From NCBI GenBank assembly GCA_900472175.1, contig UCHD01000005.1, positions 1 through 64,000 of the forward strand: a stretch of DNA of 64,000 nucleotides, given 5' to 3'. The notes under the pieces are model-generated. The model did not search any database and was not told the origin of the DNA. It saw nothing but the letters and a program-made list of their open reading frames with translations. Numbering within the stretch: the first letter of the stretch is position 1; each line of letters begins with the position of its first letter. This document shows, piece by piece, positions 7,627 to 17,224 of this stretch. The translations under genes and the position numbers were made by a program. The DNA comes from Hyphomicrobiales bacterium (GTDB lineage Bacteria > Pseudomonadota > Alphaproteobacteria > Rhizobiales > Rhizobiaceae).

Positions 7627-8620
7627 GGCCGTTCAATCCCACGCGACGGAATTTGCGCTGCTCGCCGTCATCGCTGTTATCAGCCTGTTCCTGTCCTTCG
7701 CAACCGACCGGTTCTTCTCGCTCGGCAATGCGTTCGATCTGCTCAACACCAGTTCCGTCAACATCATCTTCGCCGTCGGGTTGCTGGTGGTGCTGATTGC
7801 CGGCGGCATCGACATCTCATTTGCGGTGGCTGCTTCCGTCGTTCAGTACCTCGCTGCCCTCATGCTCGGGTGGATGGGAGGTGGCGGGTGGATCAGCGGG
7901 CTTTTGATAGCCGGCGGACTCGGGGTGCTGCTCGGTGCGGTCAACGCTTTCCTGATTCATAAATTCCGGATCATTTCGATCGTCGCGACCATCGCCACCT
8001 TCAACATCTATTTCGGCCTGCTGATGTTCTTCACCCGTGGGGTGTCGATCTACAATCTGCCGGACTGGCTGACCGCGCGCGTCATCCTGTTCGAACACGA
8101 AATGGCTGATGGCAGCTGGATCGAGATCACGCTTCCGGTGCTGGTCATGCTGATCTGCGTGGTGGCAACCTGGGTGTTCATCACCCGCACGACGACCGGA
8201 CGGCAGCTCTACGCTTTCGGCGACAATCCGGAGGGCGCACGCCGGTTCGGCATCAATATCGGCGCCATGCAGTTCATCGCCTTCGGCTGGCTTGGCCTGA
8301 TGGCTGGGATCGGAGGGCTGATCCAGGCGCATTATGCCCAGGAAGTGGTGCCGAATGCACTGTATGGCCGTGAACTGGACGTGCTGGCCGCCGTTGTTCT
8401 CGGCGGTGCGCGGCTCGGCGGCGGCAAGGGCTCGGTGCTGGGCTGCGTGCTCGGCGTGCTTCTGATCTCGATCACCCAGAACGGGCTCAATCTGGCAGGT
8501 GTCTCACCCTACGCTTTCAAGATGATCGTCGGCGCCATCATTCTCGCCGCCATTACCCTGTCCAATACCAGCATCGAAAAGCTCTTGCCGTTCATGCGCC
8601 AGGAGGAGGGCCGCAAATGA
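7619..8620 (+). CDS. Sugar ABC transporter permease 1
   Basis: 333 residues, RbsC/AraH-type (BPD_transp_2) inner-membrane permease with about eight to ten hydrophobic helices and the family pattern LLVVLIAGGIDISFAVAAS in the second or third helix and VLGGARLGGGKGSVLG near the C terminus, the loop that contacts the ATPase. Its start lies within the last codons of the ATPase gene (ATGCGTAA), so translation is coupled. With the following permease it would form a heterodimeric channel, as in the rhamnose (RhaP/RhaQ) and LsrC/LsrD systems. Confidence 0.93.
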   Translation: MRKAVQSHATEFALLAVIAVISLFLSFATDRFFSLGNAFDLLNTSSVNIIFAVGLLVVLIAGGIDISFAVAASVVQYLAALMLGWMGGGGWISGLLIAGGLGVLLGAVNAFLIHKFRIISIVATIATFNIYFGLLMFFTRGVSIYNLPDWLTARVILFEHEMADGSWIEITLPVLVMLICVVATWVFITRTTTGRQLYAFGDNPEGARRFGINIGAMQFIAFGWLGLMAGIGGLIQAHYAQEVVPNALYGRELDVLAAVVLGGARLGGGKGSVLGCVLGVLLISITQNGLNLAGVSPYAFKMIVGAIILAAITLSNTSIEKLLPFMRQEEGRK

Positions 8621-9612
8621 CCGCAATCCTCAATCGCATCAAGGTGGCCCTCGGGCCGGATATGGCCGGGCCGGGATTTGCGCTGATCGCCGTACTGGTG
8701 ATCTTCAGCCTGGCGTCGCCGCAATTCTTCAGCTGGGCGACCTTCGGCTCGGTGGCTTTCCAGCTGCCGGAACTCGGGCTTCTGACCCTGGCGATGCTTT
8801 TGCCGGTGCTGACGGGCGGCCTCAACCTTGCCATCACCTTTACCGCCAATCTTGCCGGGCTGACGGTTGCCTGGGTGTTGCAGCAGAATGGCGGCGCCGA
8901 TGCCGGACCATTTGCCTTTTTCCTCGGCTCCGTGCTTGGGGTGGGCGTCGGAGCACTGAGCGGCGTGGTGATGGGGCTGGTGATTGCCTATACCCGCGCC
9001 CACCCGATCCTCGTCTCACTGTCGATGATGATTTTTCTGCGCGGGCTCGGCGAGTTCCTGACGCGGGGCGGCGATGTCTCGGGGTTTCCGGCGTTCCTGC
9101 AACCGCTCGGCCATGGCAGCATTCTTGGCTTTCCGGTGCCGCTGCTCGTCTTCATCGGCTGTGTCCTGATCTGGCATCTGCTTTTGACCCGCATGAAGCT
9201 CGGCTTCAACACCTACATGATCGGCTCGAATATCGAGGCGGCGCGGTATTCCGGCGTCAATACCCGCAAGGTGCTGGTGCTGGTCTATACGCTGTCTGGC
9301 GCGATGTGCGCGATTGCCGGCATCATCATGCTGGCCCGCTTCAACTCGGTGCGCGTCGGCCACGGCGAGTCCTACCTGCTGATCACCGTGCTTGCCTGCT
9401 TCCTCGGCGGCGTCAATCCGTTCGGCGGCTTTGGCCGGGTCATCCCGGTCGCGGTTGCGCTGGTGGTGCTGCAACTCCTGTCCTCGGGCCTCAATATCCT
9501 CGGCGCCAACCAGCATCTGGCGACGGCCGTCTGGGGCATCCTGCTCATCACCGTGATGGTCCTGCGTTTTGCCGCAGGCCACTTCAAATCTCTCAAGCGA
9601 AAAAAAGGATAA
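8617..9612 (+). CDS. Sugar ABC transporter permease 2
   Basis: 331 residues, second RbsC-type permease, paralogous to the preceding one. Hydrophobic throughout, with the family motif LLPVLTGGLNLAITFTAN and the C-terminal ATPase-contact loop FLGGVNPFGGFGR. Overlaps the previous gene by 4 bases (ATGA). Two different permeases in one operon indicate a heterodimeric translocation pore served by the single double ATPase. Confidence 0.92.
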   Translation: MTAILNRIKVALGPDMAGPGFALIAVLVIFSLASPQFFSWATFGSVAFQLPELGLLTLAMLLPVLTGGLNLAITFTANLAGLTVAWVLQQNGGADAGPFAFFLGSVLGVGVGALSGVVMGLVIAYTRAHPILVSLSMMIFLRGLGEFLTRGGDVSGFPAFLQPLGHGSILGFPVPLLVFIGCVLIWHLLLTRMKLGFNTYMIGSNIEAARYSGVNTRKVLVLVYTLSGAMCAIAGIIMLARFNSVRVGHGESYLLITVLACFLGGVNPFGGFGRVIPVAVALVVLQLLSSGLNILGANQHLATAVWGILLITVMVLRFAAGHFKSLKRKKG

Positions 9613-9616
9613 GGCC

Positions 9617-10465
9617 ATGGAAGGTTTCGGCGTTCATACCAGCATGTGGACCATGAAATGGGACCACGCGGGAGCGGAAAAGGCGATTGCCGCCGCGGTC
9701 AAATACGAGATGGATTTCATCGAGATCGCGCTTCTCGACGCGCCTGCGGTCGATGCCGGACATAGCCGCAAGCTGCTCGAAAAACACAAGCTGCGTTCGG
9801 TCTGCTCGCTCGGCCTGCCGGAGCATGCCTGGGCGTCGGTGCATCCGGAAAAGGCAGTCGAGCACCTGAAGGTCGCCATCGACAAGACGGCGGATATGGG
9901 GGCGGAAGCCCTGTCCGGCGTCATCTTCGGCGGTATCGGCGAGCGCACCGGCGTTCCGCCGACGGAAAAGGAATATGACAATATCGCCCGCGCGCTGCAG
10001 TCGGCGGCCAAGCACGCCAAGACGCGCGGCATCGAACTGGGCGTCGAGGCGGTCAACCGTTATGAAAACCATCTGATCAATACCGGCTGGCAGGCGGTCG
10101 ACATGATCGAGAGGGTCGGTGCCGACAATGTCTTCGTGCATCTCGATACCTATCACATGAATATCGAGGAGAAGGGCGCCGCCAACGGCATTCTCGATGC
10201 CCGCGAACACCTGAAATACATTCATCTCTCGGAAAGCGATCGCGGCACGCCGGGCTATGGCAACGTGCCGTGGGACGAGATCTATGCAGCGCTTGCCGCC
10301 ATCGGCTTCAAGGGCGGCCTTGCCATGGAAAGCTTCATCAACATGCCGCCGCAGGTGGCCTATGGGCTTGCCGTCTGGCGGCCGGTGGCCAAGGACGAGG
10401 CTGAAGTGATGGGCAACGGCCTGCCGTTCCTGCGCAACAAGGCACGGCAATACGGTTTGATCTGA
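9617..10465 (+). CDS. Ketose 3-epimerase family protein (TIM barrel)
   Basis: 282 residues, AP-endonuclease-2-like sugar isomerase/epimerase. The metal-ligand pattern of the D-tagatose/D-allulose 3-epimerase group is complete: Glu150 in VNRYENH, Asp177 in HLDTYHMNIEE, His203 in HLSESDRGTPGYG and Glu238 in AMESF. Such enzymes invert C3 of a free ketose through an enediolate held by Mn or Co. Start at 9617 rather than 9569, because the protein's beta-1 begins there and AAGG lies upstream. It would convert the imported ketose into the form accepted by the kinase encoded next. Exact sugar unknown. Confidence 0.88.
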   Translation: MEGFGVHTSMWTMKWDHAGAEKAIAAAVKYEMDFIEIALLDAPAVDAGHSRKLLEKHKLRSVCSLGLPEHAWASVHPEKAVEHLKVAIDKTADMGAEALSGVIFGGIGERTGVPPTEKEYDNIARALQSAAKHAKTRGIELGVEAVNRYENHLINTGWQAVDMIERVGADNVFVHLDTYHMNIEEKGAANGILDAREHLKYIHLSESDRGTPGYGNVPWDEIYAALAAIGFKGGLAMESFINMPPQVAYGLAVWRPVAKDEAEVMGNGLPFLRNKARQYGLI

Positions 10466-10476
10466 CAACAGGACCG

Positions 10477-10504
10477 GGCCGTTCCCGTACGGGCGGGAAC
10501 AGCC
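10477..10504 (+). promoter_or_regulatory. Intercistronic hairpin between epimerase and kinase genes
   Basis: GTTCCCG (10481-10487) and CGGGAAC (10494-10500) form a perfect 7-bp stem with a 6-base loop; GGC/GCC (10477-10479, 10502-10504) extends it past one mismatch. No T run follows. Likely an mRNA-stability or processing element rather than a terminator, since the kinase and aldolase genes must be expressed with the operon. Confidence 0.45.
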
Positions 10505-10518
10505 GCACGGATAGGCAA

Positions 10519-12015
10519 ATGCGGGATGCGGCAATGGCGGACGGGCAGTGGAACGATCGACGGGATGACGGGCAGGCGGCGACGGTTGCGGTTCTCGATG
10601 TCGGCAAGACCAATGTGAAGCTCAACGCCGTCACCGCGTCCGGCACCATTCTCGAAACACTGTCGGTTGCCAATCCTGTGCTCGAAGGCGGCCCGTGGCG
10701 GCATCACGATCTGGATACACTCAGTGATTGGATGCTCAGCACGCTTGCCGGTCTTGCAAAACGTCATCCGCTCTCGACATTCGTTTCAGCCGGGCATGGC
10801 TCCGGCGGCGTTCTTGCCGGGCCGGATCCTGATGCGGGTGACGGCACCGCCCTGCCGATGATCGATTACGAGCAGGCGTTGCCGGACGAGATCCGCAGGC
10901 GCTATGCGGCCATGTCCGGCTCGTTCTTCGACCGGGGCAGCGCCATGATGCACGGCGCCACCCATCATGCCCGCCAGATGTTCTGGATGCAGCAGGCTGA
11001 TCCTGCAGGCTTTTCACGGGCGAAGTGGTTTCTGGGCGTGCCGCAATATTGGGCCTGGCGGATGTCGGGCGTGGCGGTGTCAGAAGCCACGGTTCTCGGT
11101 GCGCAATCACACCTCTGGAATGTGGCGGAGCGGCATTGGTCTCCTATCGTCGCATCTCAAGGCTGGGAAAACCTGCTGCCGCCGTTTGCCAAGGCATGGG
11201 AGACGGTTGGCACAATCCGCCCGGCTCTGGCCAAGCGGCATGGCCTGCCATTGGACATCAAAGTTCTCACAGGCATTCATGACAGCAGCGCCAACTTCTA
11301 CCGTTATCAGGCGGCTGGGTTCGATGAGGCGACCGTGGTTTCCACCGGTACATGGATCGTTGCCTTGAGCGGCAAGACCCCGCTTGACCTGCTGGACGAA
11401 CATCGCGGCATGACCTGCAACAGCGATGTCGATGGCAACCCGATCGGCGGTGCGCTGACCATGGGCGGGCGCGAATTCACCCATGTTGCCGGGCGTGATG
11501 ATGCTCATCTCAATGCCGATGCAGCGCTCGTCAGCCGGATGATTATGCAAGGCACGATGGCATTGCCATCCTTCGGCGATGACGACGGGCTATTTCCCGG
11601 CAGCGCGGGAAAGGGGCGGATCACCGGGCCGCATCCCGCCGATACGGCGGAGCGCAAGGCGTTGGCGGTGCTCTATACGGCGCTTTTGACAGTGGAATGC
11701 CTCGATGCGCTGGGAAGCAGCGGCCGGGTGGTCCTCGACGGCAGCTTTCTGCGGGATCCGCTCTATGCGGCGCTGGTTGCGGCACTGCGGCCGCAGGGCG
11801 ACACGGTTTCCAATCTCGATACCTATGGCGTCGCCTCGGGCGCGGCCCTTCTTGCCAGCCACGGCACCCGGCCTGCGCGCGCGGCGATCGCGCTCGAAAA
11901 GCCGCCGGTCTTCGATCATCCACCCGCCGATCTGGCGGCCTACACCCGCCGTTGGCAGGCTGCGGCCAGGCAGGCCACGAATGTCAACGTGCTTTACGAA
12001 AGGTTCTCCCCATGA
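10519..12015 (+). CDS. FGGY-family carbohydrate kinase
   Basis: 498 residues. N-terminal actin-like ATPase half begins with the phosphate-binding loop VAVLDVGKTNVKL; the C-terminal half contains VVSTGTWIVALSG and VVLDGSFLRDPLYAAL, a degenerate FGGY-type pattern. The LDVGKTN form is seen in the rhamnulokinase/fuculokinase-like branch. It should phosphorylate a ketose (probably at O1, given the aldolase that follows) using ATP in the cytoplasm. Start uncertain: ATG 10519 is used, ATG 10534 is an alternative, neither with a strong ribosome binding site. Stop overlaps the aldolase start by 4 bases. Confidence 0.88.
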   Translation: MRDAAMADGQWNDRRDDGQAATVAVLDVGKTNVKLNAVTASGTILETLSVANPVLEGGPWRHHDLDTLSDWMLSTLAGLAKRHPLSTFVSAGHGSGGVLAGPDPDAGDGTALPMIDYEQALPDEIRRRYAAMSGSFFDRGSAMMHGATHHARQMFWMQQADPAGFSRAKWFLGVPQYWAWRMSGVAVSEATVLGAQSHLWNVAERHWSPIVASQGWENLLPPFAKAWETVGTIRPALAKRHGLPLDIKVLTGIHDSSANFYRYQAAGFDEATVVSTGTWIVALSGKTPLDLLDEHRGMTCNSDVDGNPIGGALTMGGREFTHVAGRDDAHLNADAALVSRMIMQGTMALPSFGDDDGLFPGSAGKGRITGPHPADTAERKALAVLYTALLTVECLDALGSSGRVVLDGSFLRDPLYAALVAALRPQGDTVSNLDTYGVASGAALLASHGTRPARAAIALEKPPVFDHPPADLAAYTRRWQAAARQATNVNVLYERFSP

Positions 12016-12713
12016 GCACTCAATACACCGATATTGCCGCTTTGCGCCGCGATATGGTCGAAACCTGCCGCCGGATGAATTCCAGCGGTATCAATCAGGG
12101 AACAGCCGGAAACCTGTCTGTCCGCACGGCGACCGGTTTTCTCGTCACGCCGTCCTCACTTGCCTATGACACGATGACGCCGGACGATCTGGTGGAGATG
12201 GATTTCGACGGCACCTATGCCGGCCGCCGGCCGTCTTCGGAATGGCGCTTCCATCGCGACATCCTGAAGAACCGGCCGGATATCAATGTCGTGCTGCATT
12301 GCCATTCGATCTATGCGACGACGCTTGCCTGCCATCACAAGACCATCCCGAGCTTTCACTACATGACGGGCGTGGCGGGCGGCACCACAGTGCGGTGTGC
12401 CGAATATGCGACCTTCGGGACGCAGGCTCTTTCGGATCATGCGCTGGTCGCCTTGAAGGACCGGCTCGCCTGCCTGCTCGGTCAGCATGGCCAGATCTCG
12501 CTTGGCAAGACGCTGGAAGGCGCGCTCTGGCTGGCGATCGAGATCGAGACCTTGTCGCGCATGTATGTCCAGGCTTTGACGCTGGGTGAGCCGCCGGTAT
12601 TGCCGGACGATGAAATGGCGCGGGTGATCGAGCAGATGCGCAAGATGAGCTATGGCTATGCGCCGGATGCCGAAGGGGTCAACGACATCGCCCGGCAGCG
12701 GGCGGTGTCCTGA
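12012..12713 (+). CDS. Class II aldolase/adducin-family aldolase
   Basis: 233 residues, FucA/AraD-like. Visible features: phosphate-binding GNLSVR, catalytic acid in PSSEWRFH, zinc ligands in VVLHCHSIYA and a further His in QHGQISLG. The family cleaves ketose 1-phosphates to dihydroxyacetone phosphate and an aldehyde, or epimerises ribulose 5-phosphate; with a kinase directly upstream the aldolase role is more likely. Starts on ATGA overlapping the kinase stop. Last gene of the LacI-linked operon: uptake, 3-epimerisation, phosphorylation, cleavage. Confidence 0.87.
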   Translation: MSTQYTDIAALRRDMVETCRRMNSSGINQGTAGNLSVRTATGFLVTPSSLAYDTMTPDDLVEMDFDGTYAGRRPSSEWRFHRDILKNRPDINVVLHCHSIYATTLACHHKTIPSFHYMTGVAGGTTVRCAEYATFGTQALSDHALVALKDRLACLLGQHGQISLGKTLEGALWLAIEIETLSRMYVQALTLGEPPVLPDDEMARVIEQMRKMSYGYAPDAEGVNDIARQRAVS

Positions 12714-12734
12714 TTGCGTAGATAACGTCAGCGC

Positions 12735-13298
12735 TCAGCCGGAAAGGCCGTAGACCTTTTCAAGCATTTCCCAGTTCTCGTCCATCGCATAGGTGGGCGA
12801 GAGGAACGGGATGCTGAAATGGCCGAAGCGGATCGACAGTTGCCGCTCGGCTATGTCCTCGTCGACGCCGGCAATGCGGTTGAGATAAAGCACGGAGGCA
12901 AGGCCGGTCCGGTCAGCGCCGGATTTGCAGTGGATGAGAATGGGCGTCGGCGCGTCGCGCAACAGCGTGACGAGCTTGTGGGCTTCTTCGACGCTCAATT
13001 GCCTGGTCGCCGACATCTTGAAATCGATATGCTTGATACCGAGGGCGCCGGCGGCGGCGACCTCGTTCTTGTACCATGAAGCAGCCTCGCTGCTGCCGCG
13101 CAGGTTGACAATGGTCTTGATGCCGTAGCGCTGCGCATAGTCGGCAACTTGCAGGGCTGTCGGCTGGTTCGAACGATAGAGCGTGCCGGGCAGCACTTCG
13201 GAAAAATTACCCCCAGCCTGAATGGCAAACAGATAGGCTCCAAGCCCCAGAGCTGCCACGCAGCCTGCCAGTCCAGCCAGCTTGACGATTTTGTGCAT
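12735..13298 (-). CDS. Membrane-anchored dual-specificity/tyrosine phosphatase
   Basis: 187 residues. One N-terminal hydrophobic segment (about 5-24) is an anchor or signal peptide, followed by a small phosphatase domain with the active-site loop IHCKSGADRTG (CX5R; Cys nucleophile and Arg). A general-acid Asp probably lies in the preceding region. Resembles bacterial DSP/Siw14-like phosphatases found in the envelope. Start chosen at ATG 13298, where the hydrophobic segment begins; a longer frame to 13370 has no such support. It is convergent with the aldolase gene and divergent from the second sugar operon, so it is probably its own unit. Substrate unknown. Confidence 0.82.
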   Translation of the reverse strand: MHKIVKLAGLAGCVAALGLGAYLFAIQAGGNFSEVLPGTLYRSNQPTALQVADYAQRYGIKTIVNLRGSSEAASWYKNEVAAAGALGIKHIDFKMSATRQLSVEEAHKLVTLLRDAPTPILIHCKSGADRTGLASVLYLNRIAGVDEDIAERQLSIRFGHFSIPFLSPTYAMDENWEMLEKVYGLSG

Positions 13299-13411
13299 TA
13301 TCTCACCAACGTCCGCTTCGATGGGCTGACCATTGGCGTTTTGGCTGACAACAGCCTGAACGGCGTGCAATGCTGTCCGGGGAAAAGCTGGAGGGAATGT
13401 GTGAAATATAT

Positions 13412-13424
13412 TTCATAGTATGAA
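13412..13424. promoter_or_regulatory. SorC-type operator candidate TTCA-N5-TGAA
   Basis: TTCA (13412-13415), five bases, TGAA (13421-13424), next to a 14-bp perfect palindrome TGAAATATATTTCA (13402-13415). It ends 5 bases before the -35 hexamer of the promoter at 13430. The same TTCA-N5-TGAA arrangement occurs before the second SorC-type gene at 61041-61053, which supports it as a regulator site. Confidence 0.55.
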
Positions 13425-13429
13425 TTATA

Positions 13430-13458
13430 TTGACATGGCTTCGCCGTTGCGATTATCT
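13430..13458 (+). promoter_or_regulatory. Promoter of the second sugar operon
   Basis: TTGACA (13430-13435), a 17-base spacer, TTATCT (13453-13458): a perfect -35 and a fair -10 at optimal spacing, about 107 bases before the translation start. The upstream AT-rich inverted repeats are well placed for control by the SorC-type protein encoded in the same operon. Confidence 0.7.
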
Positions 13459-13564
13459 GCCCATACCGGACTTCGAGGAGGAACTCCGGTCTTCATTGGA
13501 TCATCGGGCCGCCGCTCAGGCGCCGCCGGGTATTTGGGAGGGGCTTCGGCCTCAAGGAGGAATC

Positions 13565-14593
13565 TTGCGCAAATTTCTAAGCACGACCGCATTGGCGGTC
13601 CTTGCATCCACGCTGTTTGCTGGCGCTGCCAGCGCTGAAACGGAAAATCCGTTCCGCTGCAAGCCGGGCGAAAAGTATGTCATGAACGTCATGGTTTCGG
13701 GCGTCGAGTACTGGTTCCCGGTCTATGAAATGTTCAAACAGGCGGGCCAGCAGCTCGGTTGCGAAACCGCCTATACCGGCACGCCGGAATATGACGTCAA
13801 CAAGCAGATTGCCACGTTCGACCAGGCGCTGGCCCAGAACCCGGCCGGTATCCTCGTTCATCCGATGAACTCCGACCCGTTCATCGAGCCGATCAACCGT
13901 GCCATCGATCAGGGCACGGCCGTCGTGACCTTCGCCGCCGATGCGCCGCTTTCGAAGCGCATCTCGTTCATTACCTCGGACAATACCCGCGAAGGCACCT
14001 ATGCCGCTGACGCGATCGCCGAAAAGATGGGCGGCAAGGGCGAATATGCCGTTCTGGAAAACCCGGGCCAGGACAACCACGATAAGCGCATTGCAGCCTT
14101 CATTGCCCGGATGGGCGAAAAATATCCGGACATGAAGCTGGTCGGCCGCGCGGCATCCAACCAGGATCCGACCAAGGCGTATCAGGCGCTGTCGAGCCTT
14201 ATCCAGGCCAATCCGAACCTCGGCGCCGTGTTCATGCCGGAAGCCAACTCGGCGATTGGCGCGTCGCAGGCCAGCAAGGAAAACGGCGGCAAGATCCTCG
14301 TCATGTGCGCCGACGTCAACGCCAACATTCTCGACATGATCAAGGCGGGCGAAGTGTTCGGCTCGATCAACCCGAACCAGGGCATGCAGGGTTACATGGG
14401 CTTCATGCTTCTGTGGCTCGCCAAGCATCCGGAACTCATCGACCCGATGAACGACGCCAAGCGCGCCGGCTTCAACCCGATGAGCATTCCCTTCGTCGAT
14501 AACGGCCTGTCGATCGTGACTGCCGACAATGCCGACGACTTCTACTGGGACAAGTACCTGAAGCGGCGTGGTACGAAGGGCATCGAGGAGTAA
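13565..14593 (+). CDS. Sugar ABC transporter, periplasmic binding protein
   Basis: 342 residues starting with TTG. The TTG at 13565 is preceded by AAGGAGG at 4-5 bases and begins a good signal peptide ([15 protein letters not shown]..., cleavage near ASA|ETE, about residue 25). Upstream codons in frame look non-coding. The mature protein is a Peripla_BP_4-type ribose/xylose-like binding protein with the entry [21 protein letters not shown] cysteine pair is possible (FRCKPG and GCETAY). It feeds the ATPase and permease encoded downstream. Ligand unknown; downstream enzymes suggest a pentitol, tetritol or pentulose. Confidence 0.9.
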   Translation: MRKFLSTTALAVLASTLFAGAASAETENPFRCKPGEKYVMNVMVSGVEYWFPVYEMFKQAGQQLGCETAYTGTPEYDVNKQIATFDQALAQNPAGILVHPMNSDPFIEPINRAIDQGTAVVTFAADAPLSKRISFITSDNTREGTYAADAIAEKMGGKGEYAVLENPGQDNHDKRIAAFIARMGEKYPDMKLVGRAASNQDPTKAYQALSSLIQANPNLGAVFMPEANSAIGASQASKENGGKILVMCADVNANILDMIKAGEVFGSINPNQGMQGYMGFMLLWLAKHPELIDPMNDAKRAGFNPMSIPFVDNGLSIVTADNADDFYWDKYLKRRGTKGIEE

Positions 14594-14606
14594 GCCTTTT
14601 CGTGCC

Positions 14607-14637
14607 GGCTGTCCGGGGCATGATGCTCCGGGCAGCC
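14607..14637 (+). promoter_or_regulatory. Intercistronic hairpin after the binding-protein gene
   Basis: A long stem, GGCTGTCCGGGGC with TGCTCCGGGCAGCC-type pairing (about 13 bp including two G-U pairs), with a small ATGAT loop. It starts 14 bases after the stop codon of the binding-protein gene and before the ATPase gene. No T run follows. Probably stabilises the upstream message so that binding protein is made in excess. Confidence 0.6.
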
Positions 14638-14663
14638 ACCGCAAGCGTATCAGGGAGAATGTC

Positions 14664-16202
14664 ATGGCGCCGGTGCCGGTCTTGGAAATCCGCAATGTCA
14701 GCAAGCACTTCGGTGCCGTGAAGGCATTGACGGATGTGAGTTTCAGCCTTGAGAAGGGCGAGGTTCATGCGCTGTGCGGCGAAAACGGCGCGGGAAAATC
14801 GACGCTGATGAACATCATCGCCGGTGTATTGCAGCCGACCGAGGGCGCGGTTCTCGTCGATGGGGTTCCGGTGAAGGTGACGTCGCCGTCGGTGGCGCAA
14901 TCGCTCGGGCTTGGCCTCGTGCATCAGGAAATCGCGCTCTGCCCCGATGCGACGGTGGCGGAAAACATGTTTATGGCAGCCACCAACCGACGCCGCTCGC
15001 CTTTCATGAATTATGGCAGGCTGGAGCGGGACGCACAGGCTGTGATGAACCGGCTGGCACCAATCGACGTGCGCCAGAAGGTGGCCGAGTTGCCAATTTC
15101 CAGCCAGCAGCTGGTCGAGATCGCCAAGGCGCTGACGCTCGATTGCCGGGTGCTGATCTTCGACGAGCCGACGGCAGCATTGACGGAATCCGAAACCCAG
15201 GTGCTGTTCGGGATCATCCGTGATCTGAAGGCGCAGGGTATTTCAATCATCTATATCAGCCATCGCATGGCCGAAATTTTCAACCTGTGCGACCGGGTCA
15301 CGGTTTTTCGCGACGGGCGTTACGTCTCGACGGAGAATGTCGCGGATTTGACGCCGGACGATATCGTCCGCCGCATGGTCGGCCGCGAGATCACGCAGCT
15401 CTATCCGGAAAAGCAGACCGCGAGCGAGCGGACAAACGAAACCATTTTGAGCCTCGGCAAGCTGGGTGATGGCAGCCGCTTTCAAGATGTCAGCTTCGAC
15501 TTGCGCAAGGGCGAAATTCTCGGGGTCGGCGGTCTGATCGGATCGGGCCGCACAGAGATTGCAGAAGGCATCTGTGGCTTGCGGCCGGTGACAGAGGGCG
15601 ACGTGACGCTGCATGGGCAGCGGCTGAACGCCCGGTCCTATGCTCAGGCCGTCAAGGCTGGTGTCGTCTACCTCTCGGAAGACCGCAAGGGCTCAGGCGT
15701 TTTTCTCGACCTATCCATCGCCCAGAATATTGCCGTTCTCGACCTGAAGTCGCTGACAGGACCATTGGGGCTTTTGAATTCGAAGACGGAGGCGGAGCGC
15801 GCCCGTGATCTGACCAGGAGGCTCGGCGTGCGCATGGGCGGTATCGAAATGCCGGTCTCGTCGCTGTCGGGCGGCAACCAGCAGAAGGTGGCAATTGCCA
15901 AGCAGCTAGCGGTCAATCCCAAGGTCATCCTGATGGATGAACCGACACGCGGCATCGATGTCGGCGCCAAATCGGAAATCCACCGGCTGCTGCGCGATCT
16001 CGCCCGCTCCGGTATCGGCATTGTCGTTATCTCGTCGGAACTGCCGGAGCTTTTGGGCCTTTGCGACCGGGTGCTGGTGATCCGCGAGGGGACCGTCGCC
16101 GGCGAGGTCGAGGGCGAGGCAATGACGGAAGAGGCCATCATGCGGCTCGCATCGGGTGTCGGCGATCACAACAATTCGAAGGCATCAGAGCATGCCGCAT
16201 AA
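14664..16202 (+). CDS. Sugar ABC transporter, double ATPase
   Basis: 512 residues, two nucleotide-binding domains. Domain 1: Walker [10 protein letters not shown], signature region [15 protein letters not shown], Walker [12 protein letters not shown]. Domain 2: family-type Walker [11 protein letters not shown], signature [13 protein letters not shown], Walker [13 protein letters not shown]. Unlike the ATPase of the first operon, both Walker B glutamates are present. Start at ATG 14664 after AGGGAG; the frame extends upstream over the hairpin but is not coding there. Energises uptake together with the single permease downstream. Confidence 0.94.
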   Translation: MAPVPVLEIRNVSKHFGAVKALTDVSFSLEKGEVHALCGENGAGKSTLMNIIAGVLQPTEGAVLVDGVPVKVTSPSVAQSLGLGLVHQEIALCPDATVAENMFMAATNRRRSPFMNYGRLERDAQAVMNRLAPIDVRQKVAELPISSQQLVEIAKALTLDCRVLIFDEPTAALTESETQVLFGIIRDLKAQGISIIYISHRMAEIFNLCDRVTVFRDGRYVSTENVADLTPDDIVRRMVGREITQLYPEKQTASERTNETILSLGKLGDGSRFQDVSFDLRKGEILGVGGLIGSGRTEIAEGICGLRPVTEGDVTLHGQRLNARSYAQAVKAGVVYLSEDRKGSGVFLDLSIAQNIAVLDLKSLTGPLGLLNSKTEAERARDLTRRLGVRMGGIEMPVSSLSGGNQQKVAIAKQLAVNPKVILMDEPTRGIDVGAKSEIHRLLRDLARSGIGIVVISSELPELLGLCDRVLVIREGTVAGEVEGEAMTEEAIMRLASGVGDHNNSKASEHAA

Positions 16203-16230
16203 AGAACAAGCAGGGGCAGGAGACAAGGTC

Positions 16231-17223
16231 ATGGCGGATGCTACATTGGCAACGGCACATCAGGCGCGGGCGCCGGGCTGGAAGCGGCTCGGGACGATGC
16301 GCGAGGCGGGACTGATCGCGATCATCCTGGCGCTTTGCATCGCCATGACGTTTGCCTCGCCGCACTTCCTGACGCTCGGCAATTTCCGGGCGATGATGAT
16401 GTCCTTTTCGGTCGAAGGCATCGTCGTCGTCGGCATGACCATCCTTTTGATCGTCGGCGGCATCGACCTGTCGGTCGGTTCGGTCGTCTGCTTCTCGATG
16501 GTGCTATCGGGATCGCTGTTCCTGATGGGGCTTGATCCGTGGAGTGCATCGCTGATCGGCATCATTGCTAGCGGCCTGATCGGCTGCGTCATGGGCTTCT
16601 TCGTCACGGTGGTGGGGCTCAACCATTTCATCACGTCGCTCGCAGCCATGGTGATCGTGCGCGGTATCTGCCTGATCATCACCAAGGGCACGCCGCTGTC
16701 GCTGTTTACCTTGCCGCCGTCGTTCAAGGCGGTCGGGCAGGGGACGTTCTACGGCATTCCTTATGTCATCCTGATCTTCGTCGCCGTTGTCGTGCTGTTC
16801 GATTTCCTGCTGCGCCGGGCAACGGCGTTCCGCAAGGTGTTCTACACCGGCAGCAACGAGAAGGCGGCGCTCTATTCCGGTATCAAGACCAACCAGGTGA
16901 AATTCTGGGTCACCGTGCTCTGCGCCACCCTGTCAGGCGTTGCCGGCGTCATCTACATGTCGCGCTTCGGTGCCGCGACGCCGACCTTCGGCGTTGGCAT
17001 GGAACTCAACATCATCGCAGCGGCCGTGATCGGCGGCGCTTCGCTCAACGGTGGCTCCGGCACGATCCTGGGTGCCATCCTCGGCATCGCTCTGCTCTCG
17101 GTTGTCACCAGCTCGTTGATCCTGCTCGACGTGTCCGTCTATTGGCAAGACATGATCAAAGGTTGCATTCTGCTCGCCGCTGTTTCAATCGACCATTTCC
17201 TGCACAAGCGGAAGGCTGCCTGA
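16231..17223 (+). CDS. Sugar ABC transporter permease
   Basis: 330 residues, RbsC-type (BPD_transp_2) with about ten membrane helices, the motif LLIVGGIDLSVGSVV and the C-terminal loop VIGGASLNGGSGTILG. A single permease implies a homodimeric channel, as in RbsC and FrcC. I chose ATG 16231, which has GGAG 8 bases upstream; ATG 16192, overlapping the ATPase gene, is an alternative that would add 13 residues. Co-transcribed with the ATPase upstream and the SorC-type regulator that starts 2 bases after its stop codon. Confidence 0.9.
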   Translation: MADATLATAHQARAPGWKRLGTMREAGLIAIILALCIAMTFASPHFLTLGNFRAMMMSFSVEGIVVVGMTILLIVGGIDLSVGSVVCFSMVLSGSLFLMGLDPWSASLIGIIASGLIGCVMGFFVTVVGLNHFITSLAAMVIVRGICLIITKGTPLSLFTLPPSFKAVGQGTFYGIPYVILIFVAVVVLFDFLLRRATAFRKVFYTGSNEKAALYSGIKTNQVKFWVTVLCATLSGVAGVIYMSRFGAATPTFGVGMELNIIAAAVIGGASLNGGSGTILGAILGIALLSVVTSSLILLDVSVYWQDMIKGCILLAAVSIDHFLHKRKAA

Positions 17224-17224
17224 T

